A stretch of 64,000 nucleotides of DNA from Nonomuraea roseoviolacea subsp. carminata (GCF_024172185.1 NZ_JAMZEC010000001.1:4484001-4548000), one strand, 5' to 3'; numbered from the stretch's first letter, positions 8,350-17,053 are shown. Notes: generated by a model not told the origin, from the letters alone. Translations and numbers: made by a program.

Positions 8350-9669
8350 ATGACAAACGTGCTGATCGTCGGCTCCGGGCCGACGGGACTGACCCTGGGC
8401 ATCGAGCTGGCCCGCCGCGGCGTCGCCTTCCGGATCGTGGAGCGCTCGTCCGGCCCCGCCGAGGGGGTGCGCGGCAAGGGGCTCCAGCCGCGGACGCTGG
8501 AGGTGTTCGACGACCTCGACGTCGTCGACGAGATCCTCGCCACCGGCGGCGCCTACCCGCCCCTCCGGAGCTACCAGGGCGAGCAGGTCGTCTGGGAGGG
8601 GCGGATGGACGAGCCGCGCGAGCCGTCCCCCGAGGTGCCGTACCCGAACCTCGTTATGCAGCCGCAGTGGCGCACCGAGCGGATCCTCCGCGACCGCCTC
8701 GCCGAGCTGGGCGGGCACGTCGAGTACGGCGCGGGCGTCACCGCCGTCGAGCAGGACGCCGAGGGCGTCACGGCCACGCTGGCCACCGGCGAGCGCGTCC
8801 GCTGCGCCCACCTCGTGGCCGCCGACGGCGGTCGCAGCACCGTGCGCAAGCTGCTCGGCGTCGGCTTCCTCGGGGACACCCACGAGAGCGACCGGACGGT
8901 GCTGGCGGACGTCAGGACCCGCGGCCTCGACCGGGACCACTGGCACCTGTGGGGCGACATGGCCGCCAAGGTGCTCCACGTGAGCCTGTGCCCGCTGCCC
9001 GGCACCGACGTGTTCCAGCTCGTCGCGCCCTACACCGGCGAGGACGACCCGCGCCGGATCCTGGCCGGGCACGCGCCGCACGTCACGCTGGACGAGGTGA
9101 TCTGGCGCTCGGAGCACCGGGTCAACGTCCGGATGGCCGAGCGGTTCCGGATCGGCCGCGTCTTCCTCGCGGGCGACGCCGCGCACGTCCACTCGCCGGC
9201 GGGCGGCCAGGGCCTCAACACCGGCGTGCAGGACGCGTACAACCTCGGCTGGAAGCTCGCCCTCGGCGGGGAGCGGCTGCTCGACACCTACGAGCACGAG
9301 CGCATGGAGGTCGCCGCCGACGTGCTCGGCCTCAGCACGCGCCTGTACCGCGAACGCGAGCACAAGCGCGGCGGCGAGACCGACCAGCTCGCGATCGGCT
9401 ACCCCGACAGCCCCCTGTCGGAGGGCGAGCGGGGCGGCGAGCGTCTCGGCGGGCATCTCGACGCGCAGCGCGGGACGCATTTCACGCTGTTCGCCGCGAC
9501 CGGCCGCGACCACGGGGACGCGGTGCGCGTCCACCCGCCGCTCGACGGCCAGGAGGGCGTCGTCCTCGTGCGCCCCGACGGGTACATCGGCTATCACGGC
9601 GACGAGAGCGGGCTCAGCGCGTACCTCTCCGGGTGGGGGATCGCGGCGCCCCTGTCCAGCGCCCGTTGA
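8350..9669 (+). CDS. FAD-dependent aromatic monooxygenase (UbiH/PheA family)
   Basis: A class A flavoprotein monooxygenase of 439 residues that should hydroxylate an aromatic substrate with NAD(P)H and oxygen. The N-terminal Rossmann motif GSGPTG follows MTNVLIV; the second FAD/NADPH motif is AADGGRSTVRKLLG, and the GD motif reads FLAGDAAHVHSPAGGQGLN. The C-terminus keeps the LVRPDGYIGYHGD block that normally closes this family. I start at the ATG at 8350 after a GGTGGGGGAC purine stretch. Its last 76 bases overlap the 3' end of the convergent regulator gene. The substrate is unknown; a role in secondary or catabolic aromatic metabolism is inferred. Confidence 0.88.
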   Translation: MTNVLIVGSGPTGLTLGIELARRGVAFRIVERSSGPAEGVRGKGLQPRTLEVFDDLDVVDEILATGGAYPPLRSYQGEQVVWEGRMDEPREPSPEVPYPNLVMQPQWRTERILRDRLAELGGHVEYGAGVTAVEQDAEGVTATLATGERVRCAHLVAADGGRSTVRKLLGVGFLGDTHESDRTVLADVRTRGLDRDHWHLWGDMAAKVLHVSLCPLPGTDVFQLVAPYTGEDDPRRILAGHAPHVTLDEVIWRSEHRVNVRMAERFRIGRVFLAGDAAHVHSPAGGQGLNTGVQDAYNLGWKLALGGERLLDTYEHERMEVAADVLGLSTRLYREREHKRGGETDQLAIGYPDSPLSEGERGGERLGGHLDAQRGTHFTLFAATGRDHGDAVRVHPPLDGQEGVVLVRPDGYIGYHGDESGLSAYLSGWGIAAPLSSAR

Positions 9670-12600
9670 AGGACGTCCTCGCCCAGGGCGTCACGGCAGC
9701 GGGCGAGCAGCTCGGTGTCCCCGGTCACGGCCCCGCCGCGCAGCGCCCGCGCGGCGCCGGCCAGCTCGGCGGCGAGCGGCGGGTCGCAGTGTTCGGCCGC
9801 GCCCTCCAGCACGGTCGCGCGGACCGTGCGGTCCGGCGAGGCGTCCATGAGCTCCAGGGCGCGGCGCAGCGGCGGCCAGGGGTCGGCCGACACGCGGGCG
9901 AGCTCGACGTGCACCAGCGCCTCGAACTGCGGGGGCGCGCCGTCCAGCAGCGTCAGGGCGGAGTGCAGCAGCCGGGCCGCCTCCTGTGGATCGCCCGACC
10001 GGCGGGCCAGCTCGGCCCGCGCGTGCAGCACCCGCGCCACCGCCAGGGGATCACCCTGCCGGAGCGCCTCCGGGTCGCCCTGCCGGAGCGCCCCCGGGTC
10101 GCCCTGCCCGAGCGCCCCCGGTTCGCCCTCCGTGGGCCCTTTCGGTTCGCCGTCCCGGAGGCTCCCCGGCGGGCGGCCGGCGGCGCGGCGGGCGAACTCC
10201 TCGGCCCGGGTCAGGGTGGCGGCGGCGCCGGCGAGGTCACCCGTGCGGGCCTGGAGGCGGCCCAGCCGGGCGAGGAAGAGGATCGGCCCCTGCGGCGCCT
10301 CCAGCCCGGCGATCTCCCCGGCCAGCCGCGCGCCCTCCATGGCGAGGGCGATGGCCCGCGCGTCGTCGCCCTGGTTCTCGGCGTCCAGCGACAGCCAGTG
10401 CAGCGCGTACGACAGCCCCCACCGGTCGCCGGTCTCCCGGAACCCGGCCAGCGCCGCCCGCAGCGGCTCGCCGGCCTCGGCGGCCGCCCCGAACTCGAAC
10501 CGCGTGAGCCCGCGCATGAGCTGGGCCGCGGCCCTGGTCCACGGGTCGGGGTGGTCGCGCAGCCGCTCGGCGGTCGCCTCGGCGAGCTCCACGACGTCGG
10601 GCGGCGGGACCGGCATCAACGCGAACGAGGCCACCGCCGCGGGATGGTCCGAGAGCCGTACGGCGTCGTCCGCCGGGTCGTCTGCCGGGTCGCCCGCCCC
10701 GTCGCCCGCTGGGTCGCGCGACCGGTCGTCCGCCGGGGCGCGCGTTGGGGTGCCCGTGATCAGCCGGCAGAGCCCGTGGGCCAGCTCCCGGCCCGCCGGC
10801 GGCGTGCCGCCCACCCGCGCCAGCACCTCCGCCGCCCACCCGGCCGCCTCCGCGCGCCGTCCCCGGATGCTCCACGGCCACAGCCGGGCCAGGAAGAGCC
10901 GGAGCGGGTCGTCGGTGCGTTCGAGGGCGGCGTCCAGGTTGCCCTGCTCGGCGTCCAGCACGGCCAGCCAGTGGAGCTGCCCGCCGGTCCGCAGTCCGGG
11001 ACCGGCCTCCTCGGCCAGCAGCGTGTAGTACCGCGCGTGGGCGCGACGCACGTCGGGCAGGTCGGCGGCGGCGTACTGCCTGATGGTCTCCAGCATCGTG
11101 TAGCGGTCGCCGGACAGGCCGATGAGCGACTTGTCCACCAACGACGCCGGCACGTCGAGCACGTCGCCACCGCCTTCGCCGCCGCCTTCGCCGCTTGCGC
11201 CGCCGTCGCGGCCCCTGTCGCCTTCGCCGGCCTTGCCGTACCCCGCGCCGTACCTTGCGCCGTCCGCCTTGCCGTACCCCGCGCCGTCCTCCTTGCCGTG
11301 TGACGCGACTCGCGGCCCGCAGACCCGTACGACGGCGTCCGCGCTCGCGCCGCCCGCGAACACCGTGAACGCGCGCAGCAGCTCCCTCTCCGCGTCCGAC
11401 AGCAGCTCCCAGCTCCAGTCGATGACCGCGCGCAGCGTGCGGTGCCGCGGCTCGGCGGTCCGGCCGCCGCGGAAGGCGAGCCGGTCGCCGAGCCCGCGCA
11501 CGAGCTGCGCGACGGGCATGGTCCGCAGCCGGGCAGCGGCCAGCTCGATGGCCAGCGGCACGCCGTCGAGCTCGCGGCAGATCCGGGCCGCGTCGCGGGC
11601 CTCGATCCGCGCGTCGGGCCGCGCCGCGGCGGCGCGGTCGCGGAACAGCTCCACGGCCGCCGCCTCCTCCAGCGGCAGCACCCGGTGGAGCGTCTCGCCG
11701 GGGATGTCCAGCGGCTCCCGGCTGGTGGCCAGGATCCTCAGCCCGGGGACCGCGCCGAGCAGCCGGTGCGCCTCCCGGGCGGCGTCCTCGACCAGGTGCT
11801 CGCAGTTGTCGAGCACGACCAGCGGATTGCGGGCGCCGCGCAGCGCCGTCACGGCGTCGGTCGTCCGCAGCGCGCCCTCGACCGCGGTGCGCACCGCTCC
11901 GGCGGCGGCCAGCTCGACCAGCCACACCGTGCCGTCGAACGTGTCGGCCGTCTCGACGGCCAGCCGAGTCTTGCCCGCCCCACCGGGGCCCACGAGCGTC
12001 ACGAGCCGCGCGCCGTCGCCGGGTGTCGGGGCCGTGAGCAGGGCGCGGAGCCGGGAGAGGTCGTGCGACCTGCCCACGAAGCTCGTCATCCGGGCCGGCA
12101 TCCGCCCGCCCGCGGGCTCCTCCACGGGCACGCCGCCGGGCGTTACCCGAGAGGCGCGGCCCGAGCTCACGTGGCCGGGGGCCGGGGCGGGCCTCTGGCG
12201 AGTGGTGCGGGTGTCGGCGGACCTCTCGGGAGTGGTGGGGGTGCCAATGGGGCTCTCCCTCGTGGCGCCGGTGCCGGCGGGCTCCTCGCGCAGTGCCGTC
12301 AGGTGTGCCTCGCGCAGCGCGGGTCCGGGGTCGGCGCCCAGTTCGTCGGCGAGGCCGGCCCGGGCCCGCTCGAACGCCTCCAGCGCCTCGCTTCGCCGCC
12401 CGGCCGCGACCAGCGCGCGGACGAGCAGCACATGGAACGGCTCCCGCACCGGGTGCTCGGCCACCAGCGCCCGCAGCTCGGCGACCACCTCCTCGACACC
12501 GCCTCCCGGATCGCCCGCCGGCGCCGCCTCGTGGCTCCTGCCCGGCCGCCCCGCCTGCGCCGTGTCGTCGTGCCGCGCCAGGTCGGCGGCGATGCGCGTG

Positions 12601-13019
12601 GCCAGGGCCGTCAGCCGCAGCTCCTCCAGCCGAGCCGCCGGTCCGGCCGCGAACGGCATCGCCGCCACGTCCGCGAGCGCCGCCCCCCGCCACAGTCGCA
12701 GGGCCGCCCGCGCCTCGCCGGCCCGTACGAGCCGTTCGAACTCCCACGCGTCCACCTCGGCGGCCGGCACGTCGAGCGCGTACCCGGCCGGATGCGAGGC
12801 CACGATCCCCGGCGCCTCGCGCCGCGTGCGGGACACCAGCGACTGCAACGCCGCCGTGGGATGCTCCGGCGCCGCCTCCGGCCACAGGTCGCCGATCAGC
12901 CGGTCGGCCGTCACCACGCGTCCGGGGTCCAGCGCCAGCCGCGCCAGCAGCGCCCGCACCCGGGCGCCCTTGACCGCGGCCCCCGCCACCTGGAGCGGCC
13001 CCAGGATCCCGATCCGCAT
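9594..13019 (-). CDS. AfsR/SARP-like STAND transcriptional regulator
   Basis: A large regulator of 1,141 residues. Order: OmpR-type winged helix (about 1-90, GILGPLQV and LWPEAAPEHPTAALQSLVSRTR), bacterial transcriptional activation domain (about 95-250), low-complexity linker, NB-ARC-like ATPase with Walker A GPGGAGKT (about 343-350) and VVLDNCEHL, then a TPR-like C-terminus. Proteins of this type activate secondary-metabolite or adjacent genes in actinomycetes. The ATG at 13019 follows GGAGGACAGG; an upstream in-frame extension lacks homology. Unusually, it carries three repetitive hydrophilic insertions (Gly/Lys/Asp-rich near 11,160-11,300, Asp/Pro/Ala-rich near 10,670-10,740, and GDPEALRQ units near 10,051-10,170). 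The flanking flavin monooxygenases are plausible targets. Confidence 0.85.
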   Translation of the reverse strand: MRIGILGPLQVAGAAVKGARVRALLARLALDPGRVVTADRLIGDLWPEAAPEHPTAALQSLVSRTRREAPGIVASHPAGYALDVPAAEVDAWEFERLVRAGEARAALRLWRGAALADVAAMPFAAGPAARLEELRLTALATRIAADLARHDDTAQAGRPGRSHEAAPAGDPGGGVEEVVAELRALVAEHPVREPFHVLLVRALVAAGRRSEALEAFERARAGLADELGADPGPALREAHLTALREEPAGTGATRESPIGTPTTPERSADTRTTRQRPAPAPGHVSSGRASRVTPGGVPVEEPAGGRMPARMTSFVGRSHDLSRLRALLTAPTPGDGARLVTLVGPGGAGKTRLAVETADTFDGTVWLVELAAAGAVRTAVEGALRTTDAVTALRGARNPLVVLDNCEHLVEDAAREAHRLLGAVPGLRILATSREPLDIPGETLHRVLPLEEAAAVELFRDRAAAARPDARIEARDAARICRELDGVPLAIELAAARLRTMPVAQLVRGLGDRLAFRGGRTAEPRHRTLRAVIDWSWELLSDAERELLRAFTVFAGGASADAVVRVCGPRVASHGKEDGAGYGKADGARYGAGYGKAGEGDRGRDGGASGEGGGEGGGDVLDVPASLVDKSLIGLSGDRYTMLETIRQYAAADLPDVRRAHARYYTLLAEEAGPGLRTGGQLHWLAVLDAEQGNLDAALERTDDPLRLFLARLWPWSIRGRRAEAAGWAAEVLARVGGTPPAGRELAHGLCRLITGTPTRAPADDRSRDPAGDGAGDPADDPADDAVRLSDHPAAVASFALMPVPPPDVVELAEATAERLRDHPDPWTRAAAQLMRGLTRFEFGAAAEAGEPLRAALAGFRETGDRWGLSYALHWLSLDAENQGDDARAIALAMEGARLAGEIAGLEAPQGPILFLARLGRLQARTGDLAGAAATLTRAEEFARRAAGRPPGSLRDGEPKGPTEGEPGALGQGDPGALRQGDPEALRQGDPLAVARVLHARAELARRSGDPQEAARLLHSALTLLDGAPPQFEALVHVELARVSADPWPPLRRALELMDASPDRTVRATVLEGAAEHCDPPLAAELAGAARALRGGAVTGDTELLARCRDALGEDVLQRALDRGAAIPHPERYALSPLSSP
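10051..10170 (-). repeat. Five 24-bp tandem units inside the AfsR-like gene
   Basis: Five in-frame 24-base units encode eight-residue repeats of the form GDPEALRQ / GEPGALGQ. The first three units are almost identical; the last two have diverged, as expected for a decaying tandem expansion within the TPR region. Confidence 0.8.
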
Positions 13020-13089
13020 CCTGTCCTCCCCCCGGCGGTCTCCGTCGTCGGGTCCCCATTCTCCCCGCCGCCCGCATGCCGGGGACACC

Positions 13090-14340
13090 CTAGGAGAACG
13101 CCTTCTCCTTCAGCCGGGGGAACCGCTGCGCCGTGCGCAGGAACGTCTTGAACCCGAGCCGCCCCAGCACGCTCTCGCCCACGAACTGCCGGGCCGCGTT
13201 CAGCGAGTCGCGCACGGCCGCGAAGCCGTACTCCCGCATCTGGTTCTCATACCAGGCGATGGCCTCCACGGTCTCGCGTCCGCTGGTCAGCGCCTGGAAC
13301 AGCAGGCGGGCGTCGCGCAGCGCGGTGTTGGCGCCGATGCCGCGCATCGGCGTCATGCTGTGGATGGCGTCGCCGAGCAGGGTGATGGTGGAGGCGGGCC
13401 ACGGGTCGATCGGGATCGAGGTGCGGATCGGCAGCAGGGAGACGGTGTCCGGGTCCGACATGGCGACCATCCGGCGCAGGTCCGGGTGCCAGGAGCCGAT
13501 CATGCGCTCGACCGTGTCCCTGAGCCGCTCGCCGGACATCTCGGCGACGTCGCGGGGGAAGCGGCCCTGCCCCGCGCCGACCGCCCAGAGGATGTAGGCG
13601 CTGGTGTTGTCCATCAGCGCGCCGTCCTGCTCGGTCACGCCGATGCCGTCCACCGGGGCGAGCCCGGCCACGTCGTGCGGGGCCACGAACATGCCCATGC
13701 CCTTGGGCGGGATGATGCTGTTCGGCCCGTCGGACAGCCGGGGCGCGATGAGCCGCCGGGTCTCCTCCGTCAGCGGGAACTTGCCGGCCACGGTGGTGAT
13801 GCCCGTGTCCACGCGCAGGGCGTGCGGGAGGTACTGCGCCCGCACGCGGGAGTTGCCGCCGTCGGCGGCGATCACCACGTCGGCCCGCGCGGTGGAGCCG
13901 TCGGCGAAGAAGAGCTCGGTCCGCCCGTCGGGCAGTCGCTCGTAGCGCTCGAAGGTCTTGCCGTAGCGCACCACGTCCTCCAGCCCGGACAGCAGCACCT
14001 GGCGCAGCGTGATGCGGCTGACGGAGTGGTGGTCGTCGGCCGGGTCGGCCGCCGGGGGCGTCTCGATCAGGGTGAGGAGGCCGAGCTGCTCGGTGAGGAA
14101 GCCGAAGTCCTGGCCGCCCCGACCGGTGGTGGCCAGGAACGCCCGCCACAGCTCGGGCGGCAGGCAGTCGTGGAGCGCGCGGGCGCCGTTCGGGTCGATG
14201 TGGACGCGGTAGCCCTGCACCCGGTCGCCGGGGGTGCGGTCCCGCTCGTAGACGGTCACGTTCTTGCCCGCCTTGCGCAGCCCCTGGGCCAGGCAGAGCC
14301 CGCCGATACCGCCGCCGATGATCGCGATGTCGTCTCTCAT
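13090..14340 (-). CDS. FAD-dependent monooxygenase (PHBH-like)
   Basis: A single-component flavin hydroxylase of 416 residues. It begins MRDDIAIIGGGIGGLCLAQGLRKAG, with the dinucleotide fold motif GGGIGG, then VYERD, a middle VVIAADGGNSRVR motif, and the GD motif LLGDAIHSMTPMRGIGANTALRDA. It should add oxygen to a small substrate, as in tetracycline-modifying or salicylate-type hydroxylases. The start at 14340 is supported by a promoter whose predicted +1 falls at the ATG (leaderless). It diverges from a TetR gene across a 51-base palindrome, so repression by that TetR and induction by the substrate is the simplest model. Confidence 0.88.
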   Translation of the reverse strand: MRDDIAIIGGGIGGLCLAQGLRKAGKNVTVYERDRTPGDRVQGYRVHIDPNGARALHDCLPPELWRAFLATTGRGGQDFGFLTEQLGLLTLIETPPAADPADDHHSVSRITLRQVLLSGLEDVVRYGKTFERYERLPDGRTELFFADGSTARADVVIAADGGNSRVRAQYLPHALRVDTGITTVAGKFPLTEETRRLIAPRLSDGPNSIIPPKGMGMFVAPHDVAGLAPVDGIGVTEQDGALMDNTSAYILWAVGAGQGRFPRDVAEMSGERLRDTVERMIGSWHPDLRRMVAMSDPDTVSLLPIRTSIPIDPWPASTITLLGDAIHSMTPMRGIGANTALRDARLLFQALTSGRETVEAIAWYENQMREYGFAAVRDSLNAARQFVGESVLGRLGFKTFLRTAQRFPRLKEKAFS

Positions 14341-14346
14341 GAGAAC

Positions 14347-14397
14347 GACTATCAACCTTACGGATGATTCTGTCAACCATCTGGATGGATGATAGTC
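14347..14397. promoter_or_regulatory. Divergent promoter with nested TetR-type palindrome
   Basis: Two sets of inverted arms share the same centre (14,372). The outer arms are GACTATCAACC (14347-14357) and GGATGATAGTC (14387-14397); the inner arms are GATG-A-TT (14363-14369) and AA-C-CATC (14375-14381). On the minus strand TTGACA (14376-14371), 17 bases, then GATAGT (14353-14348) forms a good promoter. The outer arms cover a GATAGT hexamer for each gene. This is what an autoregulating TetR controlling the flavin monooxygenase would need. Confidence 0.75.
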
Positions 14398-14404
14398 TTC
14401 GGGA

Positions 14405-14995
14405 GTGAGACGAGCACCAGAGGAGAAGCAGCGCGACCCCGAGCGCACCAAGGCGCGCATCCTGGAGGCGGCGTTGCGGGAGTTCGCGGCCAAGGGGTTC
14501 GCCGGGGCTCGGGTGAGCGAGATCGCGGCCGGCGCCGGGGTCAACAAGCAGCTCATCTCGTACTACTTCGGCGGCAAGGAGGGCCTTTACCAGGCCCTGA
14601 CGGGGAGCTGGCAGCGTGAGGAGGGGATGTTCGCCGACCCCGGCGCCACGCTGGCCGACCTCGTCGCCGGATACGTCCGGGCCAACTCCGCCCATCGCGA
14701 CTACGGCCGGCTCATGGTCTGGCAGGGCCTCACCGACGACGGGCCGCCCGCCGCGGACATGGAGGAGGACTTCCGGCGCGAGGCCGAGCACCTGCGCCGC
14801 CGGCAGGAGGCGGGCGAGCTGCCGGCCGACGTCGACCCGCCCGCCGTGCTGCTCGCCCTGTTCGCCATGACCGCGGCCGGGGTGTCGTTCCCGCAGCTCG
14901 CGCGGGCGGTCACGGGGCTGGACCCGGCCTCGCCCGAGTTCGCCGCGTACTACGCGGAGCAGGTCGCGCGCCTGGTCGGCCACCTGCGCGGGTAG
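14405..14995 (+). CDS. TetR-family repressor
   Basis: A TetR regulator of 196 residues starting at GTG. The N-terminal helix-turn-helix is clear (RILEAALREFAAKGFAGARVSEIAAGAGVNKQLISYYFGGKEGLYQAL, about residues 18-65). The C-terminal ligand/dimer domain ends with FAAYYAEQVARLVGHL. It diverges from the flavin monooxygenase across a nested palindrome that covers both start regions. It very likely represses itself and the monooxygenase and is released by a small molecule. Only eight bases separate the putative -10 from the GTG, so its own mRNA may also be leaderless. Confidence 0.9.
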   Translation: MRRAPEEKQRDPERTKARILEAALREFAAKGFAGARVSEIAAGAGVNKQLISYYFGGKEGLYQALTGSWQREEGMFADPGATLADLVAGYVRANSAHRDYGRLMVWQGLTDDGPPAADMEEDFRREAEHLRRRQEAGELPADVDPPAVLLALFAMTAAGVSFPQLARAVTGLDPASPEFAAYYAEQVARLVGHLRG

Positions 14996-15005
14996 CTCTC
15001 CCGGG

Positions 15006-15944
15006 TCAGGGGCAGCGGACGACCATCCCCGCGTACGACAGGTTGCCGCCGAAGCCGAACAGCAGCATCGGCGCGCCGCGCCGCACCTGCCCGCGCTCCA
15101 CCAGCTTGGACAGCGCCAGCGGCACGCTCGCCCCGGAGGTGTTGCCCGAGTCGACCACGTCGCGGGCCACGACCGCGTTGACCGCGCCGATGCGCTCGGC
15201 GATGGGCTCGATCATGCGCAGGTTCGCCTGGTGCAGGACCACGGCGGCCAGTTCCTCGGGCGCCACCCCGCCGCGCTCGCACGCCTGCCGGGCGATGGCG
15301 GGCAGCTTGGTGGTGGCCCAGCGGTAGACGGCCTGCCCCTCCTGGGCGAAGCGGGTGGGCGTGCCCCCGATGCGCACCGCGTCGCCCAGTTCGGGGAACG
15401 AGCCCCAGACGACCGGTCCGATCTCCGCCGCGGGCGCCGCGCTCACCACGGCGGCCCCGGCGCCGTCGCCGGTCAGCACGCACGTGGTGCGGTCGGTCCA
15501 GTCGGTGACCGCCGTCATCGTGTCGGCGCCGATGACCAGCGCGTGCCTGGCCGCGCCCGCGCGGATCGTGTGGTCGGCCACGGCCAGCGCGTGCGTGAAG
15601 CCCGAGCACGACACGCCCACGTCCATGACCGCCGCGCCCGGCACGCCGAGGCGGGCGGCGACGATGGCGGCCACGTTCGGCGCGCGGTCGAGCTGGGTGC
15701 AGGTCGCCACCAGCACGAGGTCGATGTCGGCGGCGTCCAGGCCGCCGGCGGCCAGCGCCTTGGCCGCGGCGTTCGCGGCCAGCTCCGGCACCCCCTCGCC
15801 GGGGGCGGAGACGTGGCGGGTGCGGATGCCCACCCGCTGGGTGATCCACTCGTCGCTGGTGTCCACCATGGCGGCGAGGTCGTCGTTGGTCAGCACCTTG
15901 GCGGGCTGGTAGTGGCCGGTGGCGACGATGCGCGATCCGTTCAT
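15006..15944 (-). CDS. 3-oxoacyl-ACP synthase III-like ketosynthase
   Basis: A FabH-type thiolase-fold enzyme of 312 residues. The catalytic triad is intact: Cys113 in GVSCSGFTHAL, His238 in VLHQANLRMI and Asn268 in DSGNTSGASVP. Such enzymes condense an acyl-CoA starter with malonyl-ACP or carry out related acyl transfers. It is separated from the main fatty acid synthesis genes and paired with a divergent TetR gene across a 24-base palindrome, so it is more likely a regulated accessory KAS III than the housekeeping FabH. Substrate is unknown. The start is ATG at 15944 with a minus-strand TATAGT hexamer just upstream. Confidence 0.88.
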   Translation of the reverse strand: MNGSRIVATGHYQPAKVLTNDDLAAMVDTSDEWITQRVGIRTRHVSAPGEGVPELAANAAAKALAAGGLDAADIDLVLVATCTQLDRAPNVAAIVAARLGVPGAAVMDVGVSCSGFTHALAVADHTIRAGAARHALVIGADTMTAVTDWTDRTTCVLTGDGAGAAVVSAAPAAEIGPVVWGSFPELGDAVRIGGTPTRFAQEGQAVYRWATTKLPAIARQACERGGVAPEELAAVVLHQANLRMIEPIAERIGAVNAVVARDVVDSGNTSGASVPLALSKLVERGQVRRGAPMLLFGFGGNLSYAGMVVRCP

Positions 15945-15956
15945 GCCCGGCGACTA

Positions 15957-15980
15957 TAGCAACCGAACGTTCGGACGCTA
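15957..15980. promoter_or_regulatory. 24-bp palindromic operator between KAS III and TetR genes
   Basis: The core CCGAACGTTCGG (15963-15974) is a perfect 12-base palindrome, flanked symmetrically by TAGC (15957-15960) and GCTA (15977-15980). It overlaps the minus-strand TATAGT hexamer (15958-15953) of the KAS III gene and lies about 50 bases before the TetR start. It is almost certainly the TetR binding site. Confidence 0.75.
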
Positions 15981-16032
15981 AAGTGGCCGCCATGGATTTC
16001 GTCCCGCGCCCCCGAACCCGCATGATGGGCCC

Positions 16033-16650
16033 ATGAGCCCCCGCAGGTCCGTCGCCGACGCGCTCACCACCCGCTCCGCCATCCTCGACCGCTCCGTGGC
16101 CATCGCCTCCCTCGAAGGGCTGGAAGGTCTCACCATCGGCCGGCTCGCGACCGAGCTCGGCATGAGCAAGTCGGGCGTGCTCGGGCACTTCGGTTCCAAG
16201 GAGGCGCTCCAGCTCGCGGTGCTGGAGCGGGCGGGCGAGGTGTTCCGCGCCGAGGTGTGGGAGCCGGTCGTCACGGCCACGCCGGGGCTGCCGCGGCTGG
16301 CCGCCCTCTGCGAGGCGTGGATCTCCTACCTGGAACGCGAGGTGTTCCCCGGCGGCTGCTTCTTCGTGGCCGCCGCCCACGAGTTCGACGGGCGGGAGGG
16401 GGCGGTGCGGGACGCGATCGAGGTCCGCTTCGACGTCTGGGCCGCGCGGCTGCGCAAGGAGGCCGGGCGCGCGGTGGAGGCCGGGGACCTGCCGGGCGAC
16501 ACGGACCCCGCCGACCTGGCGTTCGAGCTGACGGGCCTGATCATGGCGCTCAACCACGCCCTCCAGTTGCACCGCGACCCGCGCGCCCCCGGCCGCGCCC
16601 GCCGCGCCGTTCAGGCCCGCCTGGGCCCGGTGCGTACGCCGGGCGCCTGA
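16033..16650 (+). CDS. TetR-family repressor
   Basis: A TetR regulator of 205 residues. Helix-turn-helix at about residues 15-65 (ILDRSVAIASLEGLEGLTIGRLATELGMSKSGVLGHFGSKEALQLAVL). The ligand domain contains a CFFVAAAHEFDG block seen in the YcdC-like C-terminal type. It diverges from the KAS III-like gene over a 24-base palindrome and should control it. A 14-codon open frame starting at ATG 15992 ends in a TGA that overlaps this ATG (ATGA), so translation could be coupled to a leader; this is only a sequence observation. Confidence 0.88.
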   Translation: MSPRRSVADALTTRSAILDRSVAIASLEGLEGLTIGRLATELGMSKSGVLGHFGSKEALQLAVLERAGEVFRAEVWEPVVTATPGLPRLAALCEAWISYLEREVFPGGCFFVAAAHEFDGREGAVRDAIEVRFDVWAARLRKEAGRAVEAGDLPGDTDPADLAFELTGLIMALNHALQLHRDPRAPGRARRAVQARLGPVRTPGA

Positions 16651-16654
16651 ACCA

Positions 16655-16929
16655 GGGCGGGCGGCCAGGCAGGCGACGGGGACGACCGGCAGCACGTACC
16701 GGTGGTCGAAGTCGAGCACCGCGACCGGGCCGACCAGCAGGCCCGCCGCCACGGCAGCAGCGCCACGCCGGGCCGCCGCACCGCGGCCACCCCGCCCAGC
16801 AGGAGGATCACCCCCAGGAACGGGCCGCGCAGGTAGGCGGCGTACTGGTAGGCGATGAGGAAGTCCGCGTACGGCGACACCGACGACAGGCCGCGGACGC
16901 GATCACCTCGAAGCGCTGTCTGCGGTCAT
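16655..16929 (-). pseudogene. Remnant of a polytopic membrane protein
   Basis: Translating the minus strand gives SPYADFLIAYQYAAYLRG and GVILLLGGVAAVRRPGV in one frame. A neighbouring frame then continues with GLLVGPVAVLDFDHRYVLPVV, the typical C-terminus of an actinobacterial multi-spanning membrane protein (glycosyltransferase-39-like). A frameshift near 16,750 separates the two. Upstream, an ATG at 16929 gives only eight codons before TGA, immediately followed by the late-gene sequence, as if the middle of the gene had been deleted. The gene cannot make its full product. Confidence 0.6.
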
Positions 16930-17053
16930 GGTGCGTCACGCTGCCTTCTCTCATCCGGTGGGTCCGACATCCCCTACCTGTCCGGACCCGCCAGATTGTT
17001 TCACCCCGATTCCTGGCGAATTTTCGCCGTCAGGTGAGCCCTAGGCTTCGCTC

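Noticed and set aside
10051..10170. Possible CRISPR-like array
   Set aside because: Units are contiguous, 24 bp, without spacers, and lie in frame in a regulator gene.
13090..14556. N-terminal extension of the flavin monooxygenase to 14556
   Set aside because: The extra 72 residues are antisense to the TetR gene, and the Rossmann fold starts at the ATG at 14340.
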